From positions 891,001 to 955,000 of the forward strand of contig BROG01000006.1 in the NCBI GenBank assembly GCA_030159075.1: a DNA stretch of 64,000 nucleotides, read 5' to 3'. Position 1 is the stretch's first letter. Each line of letters begins with the position of its first letter. Below the pieces are notes generated by a model. That model was given only the letters and a program-made list of their open reading frames with translations. It searched no databases and was not told the origin of the DNA. Origin of the DNA: Atrina japonica (lineage: Eukaryota; Mollusca; Bivalvia; Pterioida; Pinnidae). This document shows, one piece after another, positions 57,291 through 64,000 of the stretch. The position numbers and the translations under genes are program-made.

Positions 57291-59550
57291 GTTTGCTTCA
57301 AAACTGCTGGATCAATCAATACCAAACTTCACAGGGATATAACTGAGGGTGAGATGTAGTGTACCTGACCTTTCGTTTTCCGAGAAAAAGTCACATGGCC
57401 GAATGGTGGCTCCTTATTGGCCCAACACTTAAATGTAAATAACTTTAAAACCGCTTGACTGATCCTTACCAAACTTCACATGGATATTACTGAGGGTCAC
57501 TTGTAGTGTACCCGATTGCCCATTTGCGAATAAAAGTCACATAGATGAAATTTGGAATTTATAGATATCAAGGGATTGCGATTTCAATGTTATGGGTTTC
57601 TTGGTTGTCTATGACAAACTTAGGCTTCTGATTGGTCGAAATTTCAAAATTGTCTGATTTTGATGAAATTTGGAATTTATAGGTTTCAAGGGATTGCAAT
57701 TTTCAATCGTATGAGTTTCTTTGCCACCTATGGCAAACCGATTCTTCTGATTGGTTGAAATTTTAACATTGCCTTATTTTGATGAAATTTGGAATTTATT
57801 GGTATCAAGGGATTGCATTTTCAATTGTAAGGGTTTCGTTGCCATGGGAACCTTTGAGGTCGGTGTTTGGTCAAAATTTCATTATTGTCTGATTTCAAAG
57901 AAAACGGTTATATAGAGGTTATTAGGCACAATGAATTCAAAGGCAGTTTCGAACCCATTGGTTGCCACATTGCAGAACGGCAGCTTTTGATTGGCCAAAA
58001 TATAAGATTTCCGAAAATCGAAATTGTATTGAAAATCGATATCTAGGGGTTTTAGTGACATAAATTCAAATATGTTAATGGCTTTTACCTATTACTACAT
58101 TTTAGGTCAAGTTTATGTACTTTAATCTACCTATTATGAAATTCTGGGAATTTGTGTCTCACCTCTAAACCTCCAAGACAAGAGAAAAGAGCTCAACTAC
58201 GGGGGGGGGGGAAACGATATTTAGGAGTTTTAAGGAATTATGAATACAAATGAAATCGATATTTAGGGGTTTTATAGGATTGTGAGTTAAAAATGAGAAT
58301 AGTCTTCATAAGTTACAACATTTTAGGTCAAGTTCACATGTTCTTATCTGATTGGTCAGAATTGAAATTTGTTCAATATGATTCATACATGTACTGCGTG
58401 TTTCGGGGTATTTTATAGCCTGGCAGTTCCTAAATTCATTGGGTTATATAGAACGACTTGAGATGCAGTGGTGCACTAGATGAAGACATTAAACTGTTTC
58501 AGGTGCATTGCAAGTATGATAGTAATTGTTCTCTAATGTATTTAGCTCTTAGTCAGTTTTGTAACATGGATGTAAACTTGCACTTACTTATTCAACTAGG
58601 CATCTTTGGATATGACAGAAGGTCAGTTGAAGTGTATCGTTTTCCGAAAATAAGTCACATGACCGAATAGTGACTCCTGATTGGTCCAACACTTAAACGT
58701 TAATATCTTTAGAACCATTTGAGTTATAGTCTTTAATTATTATTATTACGCACGTTTTCTCGGAAACTACTGAACGGATTCTAATAAAACCACATATGAT
58801 GATAGGTTTGGTGTACAAATGTGCACTACGTATGTGACGTCATCAAAAAGGCGTCAAATCGTGGCTTCTGATTTTTCAAAACGTATCCACACATTTTCTC
58901 TAAAACTACTGGACGGACGGTAATGAAACTTCGTATGGTTATAGGTTTGGGTGTGCAGATGTGCACATTGTGTGTTGTGGTGTCATAAAAAGATGGCAAC
59001 TGAGGCTTCTGATTGGTCGAAATTTGGACATGGCCTGATTTTGATGAAATTTGGAATTTACGGGTATTAAGGGACTGTGATTTCAATGATATGGGTTTCG
59101 TTGCTGTCTATGGCAAACTGATGCTTCTGATTTTAAACATTGTCCGATTTTTATTCAATTTAGAATTTATGTATATAAATTGTGATTTCAGTGGTATGGA
59201 TTTCATTGTAATCTGTAGCAAACTGAGGCTTCTGATTGGTCAGAATTTAAATGCCCGATTCTCATGAAATTGGGAATATATGGGTATCAAGGGATTGCAA
59301 TTTCAATGGTATTGGTTTTGTTGCCGTCTATAGCAAACCGGGCTTTCTGATTTGGCAAAATGTCAACATCGAATTTGATGAAATTTGAAATTTACTGGTA
59401 TCTGCGATTGCGATTTCAGCCTTATGACTTTAATTCCTCATAACTTGTGAAGAACAATTGTAGTTTTGTATGTAATAAATGGTGGTTGATATCAACACGA
59501 CTTATTCCAAAGTTTGGTCGACATCATGTAACAGAACCTGTTACAATTAG
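57290..59550. repeat. Dispersed repeat D with about 115-bp internal tandem units
   Basis: GATGAAATTTGGAATTTAT recurs at about 57545, 57663, 57782, 59042, 59265 and 59378, with GGGATTGC, TATGGCAAAC and GCTTCTGATTGG in each unit. It ends near TAACAGAACCTGTTACAATT around 59550. No coding frame of note. Confidence 0.75.
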
Positions 59551-59952
59551 CTCTTGTTCAATGTTGGTTCTGCTTCAAAAGTAGGAGAATGGGTAACAAA
59601 ACTTCTAGCTTATTCCCAAAGCAGTTCTGCAGAGAAATAAAGTTATGTGGAAGTTGATCAAGATTTATAATATCCTTCGTTTTAATTTCTGTCAGTTATT
59701 ATGATTTTGTTGTCTTTCATTGCTGGTGTTGTGTCTGTTGTTGATGTCGCTTATGCATTTGAAATTACCCAATAGGTCGTAAATTGATTATCTCAAAATT
59801 GACAATGAATCAATGTACAAGCTCTATACAATGCTGGCATCATTTTATGTATCACAGTTTATTGACTTTTCCATCTATCCCATAGACTTGTATTTTTAGA
59901 GTAATTAAAATATTTATTTTATTTCATTTTCTATTTCCTTTTATTCTTTTAG
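59551..59952. other. Interval before the Ig exon
   Basis: Unique-looking AT-rich sequence. An ATG at 59701 starts a short hydrophobic frame, described under rejected items; otherwise nothing is supported. Confidence 0.4.
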
Positions 59953-60258
59953 AGTCACAAGTATTATTGACTTTGTGTGCCAATTCGGTTAAAGGTGAAC
60001 CATGCAATCTAAGATGCACTACTCCAGATGTTTTTCAAGATGTATACTTTAAAAAAGATGACACGGATTATGCAAAATGTATTCACATCTTTGGTACTGT
60101 AGCATGTTTCGACTATGCTGGACCAGGCTACGTTGTCTTACAAAATGGAACAACAACTTTTCTGCACATACAATCTCTCAACAGAGCTGCTGACCAGGGA
60201 ATGTGGACTTGTGTATACGGGAACTCGCATTCCGATTCTAAATTTCTTCGCGTATTTA
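59953..60258 (+). CDS. Single immunoglobulin-domain exon
   Basis: 306 bases between TTCTTTTAG and GTAAGT, with two leading bases and one trailing base, so phase 1-1, the usual phase of Ig-domain exons. It encodes about 101 residues: CANSVKGEPCNLRCTTPDVF opens with cysteines at the B-strand position, and RAADQGMWTCVYGNSHSDSK holds the D-x-G-x-W-x-C signature of the F strand. The domain is probably extracellular. Two further cysteines between them (KCIHIFGTVACFDY) may form an extra bridge. The other exons of the gene are not visible; in molluscs Ig-domain lectins and receptors are large families, so a specific name is not justified. A Penelope-like element follows 650 bases downstream. Confidence 0.7.
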
Positions 60259-60904
60259 GTAAGTTAAAACTTCTTTGGATTTACTTTTTTTAACACCAAA
60301 ATGTCTGATAGTATTTATTTTTTTTGTAAGATAAAACAAGAACAGGTGAATATTAATTCTGCGTGAATACTGTTTAGAATATGTGCATAGGTAAACTTTA
60401 GTTTTTGCGAGTTGATGGGATCACCTCTAGTTATTTTATTGTACATCCTCTACGGCGACAGAGTCAAAGAACATTTTCAGTAAGAAGTTATCTGCACATT
60501 ACAAGACAAATTTGAAAATAAATGTGAACATCTGCGGTAAGATTTAAAATTTTAAATCACACTTCGATATGTAATTATTTAAGTTTGCTATACTTTATCA
60601 AAATAAAATCACTCCGCTTAAAAACATAGGTCAAAAGGCCCAAATATCTATAGAGTTAGCCTAATGTCCTGTCTTAGTATTGTTGTTTTTAGATGTTACT
60701 TTTCAATTAGTTATAACTTTGTGCAATCATAATAAATTTATATTTTTACGTTTCTAGCGCTAATGAGATATGCAAATGGGTTAAGCGGTCCATTCATCTC
60801 TCACCTCGCTGTAGTGAGTAAACCGCATGAAAAAAATTGCTCAAGTGGTTTTCACCTCATAACGTGTTCACATTTGCATAGTTGATTTTTTTCATTGTAT
60901 TCAT

Positions 60905-62830
60905 TATCACTTTCAAAAGACGAAATCCTTGAAAAATCATGTGTCCATATTACGCTCTTTTGATGTACCTACAACCGATACTGATTTTGAGCTACCATAT
61001 TTATATTGGATACCTAAACTTCATAAAACCCCTATATAAGCAGAGGTACATAGCAGGATCCAGCAAATGCTTACCAAACCTTTATCTTTACTCCTTACCA
61101 AGATATTGACAGAAAATAAGGAGAAATACAGTACAGTTGCTTATTCCAGAAGCGGTGTAAATCCTTTTAAATTCTAAACAATTTGAAAAATTAGATGGCA
61201 CAATTTTTCTCATATTCACAGTATCAAAACATACGACTTCTCTACTCTTTACACAACTATTCCACATAAAAGCTTAAAAGAAAGACTTTTTAGCATCATA
61301 GACAACTGTTTTTTCACTAAAGGTGGTACCCTAAAATTTAAATATCTACTGATTGATTACAATGATACTTATTTTGTCAAATACTACTCTGATTTTACAC
61401 ACAAATACACTGACGTTGATATTAAAAACATGCTGGAATTTATAATAGACAATATATTTGTAATATTCGGAGACTGGTCTTTCAACAAACCGTCGGCAAT
61501 CCTATGGGAACCAATTGTCTCCTTTATTTGCCGACCTGTTCATACAAAACAGACGTCATTCAGAAACTGCTGAATCAAAAGAAGAAAAAGCTAGCGGTGT
61601 CCTTTAATTTGACATTTAGCTATATCGACAACGTTTTGTCAATTAATAATGACAATTTTCATACATATGTCACTGCGATATATCTCAGCGAAATTATAGA
61701 TACAATAGAATATAGCACACAGCTTCATACCTAGATATTTTACTTACTGTAGACACAGACGGATAATTGGCAACTAAGCTATACGACAAACGCGATGATT
61801 TTGGCTTTCTGATCGTAAATTTTACACATTTAAGCTGTAATATCTTACAGTCACCCGCATATGGAGTTTATATTTCACAAGAGCCGGCCTGGCTCAGTCG
61901 GTAGCGCGCTCGACTCTGGATCGTGAGTTCGAGTCCCGCCGGCGACAGGTTGGTTTCCTGTCTTTCGGATGAGACAGTAAAACCTGGAGGTCCCGTGTCA
62001 CAGTAGGTGTCGGCACGTTAAAGAACCCTCACTGCTCAATGGCCGTAAGTGCCGAGCATAGGCCAAAATTTGAAGCCCTTCACCGGCATTTGGTGACGTC
62101 TCCATATGAGTGAAATATTCTTGAGTGGGACGTTAAACAACAATAAACAAACAAAAACAAAAATATTTCACAAATGATCCGATATGCCAGGGTGTATTCA
62201 ACATATAAACATTTCATATGCAGAAGTAAACTACTCACTGACAAATTATTGACACAGGGATATCGGAAACCGCTTTTGATGTCAACGTTAAACGTCAACG
62301 GTATAAAAATCTTGCTTGCGATTACTCTGTTTCACTGGGTGATATGTTGAGTTGCCTTTTCGTTAGCGGTTTTTGAGACGTCTGTACCACTTGTGACGAG
62401 GATTCGTTCTTTACGCATTTCATTTGTACTTGACTGTGGACTCACGGCGGATGTTACTGGTCGTCAGGGGATGCTTACTCCTCTATGGCACCTGATCCAA
62501 CCGCTTGGTTTCCAGAGAACTGTGTTTGTCCATATTTGCCGGATTTGTATCTGTGTCCTGGACATCCTTAATATTTATACTTTGGTACCTGAGATTCATT
62601 GTAAATTTGTTTATTTTAAATTAACTTTTGGTTTCATTTTTTTATCATGTGCTTTGACCGATATCTGGTTTTGTAAAGATAAACAGAAGACGTTCGCTGA
62701 TGTTTATATCTTTTGTTTGGTCCTGATACGTACCCATGTGGAACTACAATTTGCAATATCGTGTGTGAATTAAGACATTTGTACATCTTGTGACAGTTAA
62801 ATACACTTTCCTGTTATAGCATTTGGGACC
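60905..62830 (+). mobile_element. Penelope-like retroelement, decayed copy
   Basis: Plus-strand remnant of a reverse-transcriptase element. Translated pieces in shifting frames include ELPYLYWIPKLHKTP near 60990, a YSRSGVN block near 61145, MGTN at 61504 and SYIDNVLSINN near 61620. The catalytic YIDD of the family is YIDN here. Many stops and frameshifts exist, so it is dead. A SINE at 61881-62162 splits it. The part after 62340 is the element's 3' non-coding region, also seen at 62920-63180 and 24480-24555. Start and end are approximate. Confidence 0.7.
61881..62162 (+). mobile_element. Full-length tRNA-derived SINE (family 1)
   Basis: Inserted in the Penelope-like copy, flanked by a perfect 11-bp target duplication ATATTTCACAA at 61870-61880 and 62163-62173. 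The head has a Pol III A box (TGGCTCAGTCGG) and B box (GTTCGAGTCCC). The body runs through TGTCGGCACGTTAAAGAACC and the end is TGGGACGTTAAACAACAATA with a short A-rich CAAACAAA tail. Confidence 0.85.
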
Positions 62831-62919
62831 AAACTACTCTGCTACTATTGCGTCTTATATATCTGTAACGATTGATATCATTCCGTTATTGTATACTGAC
62901 ACACCGCTGTGAAGTTGGT

Positions 62920-64000
62920 CACAAAAAGCTGTGCATTCCACGTGATCTTAATATAAAAAAATCTTAGATACCAAAGTATAAATCAATAGAATGCCCAGGA
63001 CATAGATACAAATCCGGTAAAAATGGACAAACACGGACCCCTGGAAACCAAGAGGTGGTATCAGATGCCATGAAGGAGTAAGCATCCCCTGTCGACCGGT
63101 CACACCCGCCGTGAGTCCACAGTCAAGTCCAATGAAATACGTGAGGAGTGAATCCTCGTCACAATTGGTACAGACGTCTCAACAACCGCCAACGAAGAGG
63201 CAACTCAACATTACACTTAGTGAAACAGAGTAATCGCAAACAAGACTACTATACCGACCGTAAAATTTGCGGAACGTTGACATTAAACGCGGTTGTCGAT
63301 ATCCCTGTGCCAATAATTTGTCAGTGAGTAGTTTACCTCTGTATATAGAATCTTCATATGTTGTACACGCCCTGGAATATCGGATCATTTGTGAAATATA
63401 AACTCCATATGTGGGTGTCTGAGGGATATTACTACTTAAATGTGGAAAATTTTCGCCAAAATCATCGCGTTTGTCGTATAGCTTAGTTACCAATTTCCTG
63501 TCTGTGTCTATGTTAAGTAAAATGTCTAAGTATGAAGCGTGTGTGCTTGATTCTGTTGTATTTTAAATTTCAAGTTCGCTGGGATATATTGCATTTACAT
63601 ATGTATGAAAATTGTCATTATTAAATGACAAAATGTCGTCGATATATCTAAATGTCAAATTAATAGACACCGCTAACTGTTTCTTCTTTTGATTCACCAG
63701 TTTCTGAATGAAGTCTGCTTCGTATGAATAAAGGAACAGGTCGGCCAATAAAGGGGTACAATTGGTTCCCATAGGAATACCGACAGTTTGTTGAAAGACC
63801 ACGTCTCCGAACACTACAAATATATTGTCTATTAGAAATTCCAGCATTTTTATATCAACTTCAGTGTATTTATGTGTAGAATCAGAGTAGTATTTGACAA
63901 AATAAGTATCATTGTAATCAATCAGTAGATATTTAAATTTTACGGTACCACCTTTAGTGAAAAAACAGTTGTCTATGATGCTAAAAAGTCTTTTAAGCTT
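62920..64000 (-). mobile_element. Penelope-like retroelement, better preserved copy, cut by window end
   Basis: Minus-strand copy facing the first one tail to tail. It continues beyond base 64000. The coding part ends with the stop codon at 63179-63181 and the 3' region follows to about 62920. I place it with Penelope-like elements from the reverse-transcriptase core (GIPMGTN, YIDD) and the KLYDKRDDF and YGVYISQMIRYSRAC blocks I associate with that group; no endonuclease domain is visible. Confidence 0.7.
63179..64000 (-). pseudogene. Penelope-like reverse transcriptase, partial, one nonsense codon
   Basis: Reads inward from the window end. FQQTVGIPMGTNCTPLLADL is the RT block upstream of the catalytic site, and FRYIDDILSFNND carries the intact aspartates. 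A TAA at 63565-63563 interrupts the frame right after YPSELEI, and the same frame then continues through LDILLNIDTDRKLVTKLYDK and YISQMIRYSRACTTYEDSIY to the natural end near 63179. It is thus nearly open apart from one stop and a small loss after DKRDDF. The N-terminal part lies outside the window. Confidence 0.7.

Noticed and set aside
59701..59775. Hydrophobic frame MILLSFIAGVVSVVDVAYA as signal-peptide exon for the Ig gene
   Set aside because: Length and AYA cleavage site look right, but no donor in phase 1 precedes the TAG, so it cannot be joined to the Ig exon.
61881..61940. Possible tRNA gene
   Set aside because: A and B boxes are present, but the sequence continues into a SINE body with tail and target duplication, so it is a SINE head.
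62393..62773. 126-codon frame on plus strand
   Set aside because: It lies in the 3' non-coding region of the Penelope-like element, whose sister copy does not keep the frame.

Overview
The window is AT-rich eukaryotic DNA with intron-split genes, long microsatellites, tRNA-derived SINEs, many small inverted-repeat DNA elements and a pair of Penelope-like retroelements. The repeat families (SINE tails ending in a GGGACGTTAAACAACAATAAAC-like motif, elements ending in a GGTGAGCGATGTGGCCCATGGGCC-like motif, the Penelope-like 3' region) resemble those I know from molluscs. My best guess is a bivalve mollusc. No prokaryotic, plasmid or viral gene system is visible, and there is no CRISPR array.

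Genes, left to right. (1) Bases 4161-12855 (+) hold the last four coding exons of a FAM117/GLCCI1-family gene; its N-terminal exons lie left of the window. (2) Bases 22065-27933 (-) hold a five-exon gene for a 2-oxoglutarate/Fe(II) oxygenase of the prolyl-4-hydroxylase type, with intact metal and 2-oxoglutarate residues. Just upstream lie two damaged copies of what looks like a membrane-anchor 5' exon. (3) Bases 29986-30360 and 35725-36121 (+) are unrecognised coding-like stretches; the second ends in a GPGTF motif like those of ciliary sperm-tail proteins. (4) Bases 42399-49602 (+) hold the last three exons of RPA3, the 14-kDa subunit of replication protein A. Its first exon was not found. 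(5) Bases 59953-60258 (+) are one phase 1-1 immunoglobulin-domain exon whose gene continues outside what I can trace.

GLCCI1 and RPA3 are also neighbours on human chromosome 7, so this looks like very old conserved linkage.

Layout of the rest: 1-3000 is minisatellite; introns of the first gene carry pogo-like and other small inverted-repeat elements; 12856-22064 is T-rich and gene-poor; 31360-42400 holds a SINE, a near-palindromic 407-bp element with an 8-bp target duplication, and long AG and AT microsatellites; 50165-59550 is mostly dispersed and tandem repeats; 60905-64000 is two Penelope-like copies tail to tail. The left copy carries a SINE with a perfect 11-bp target duplication, and the right copy preserves the matching empty site.

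All gene models come from reading splice sites and frames by eye. Exon phases agree across every junction given for genes 1, 2 and 4. Repeat boundaries are approximate unless a target duplication is stated.
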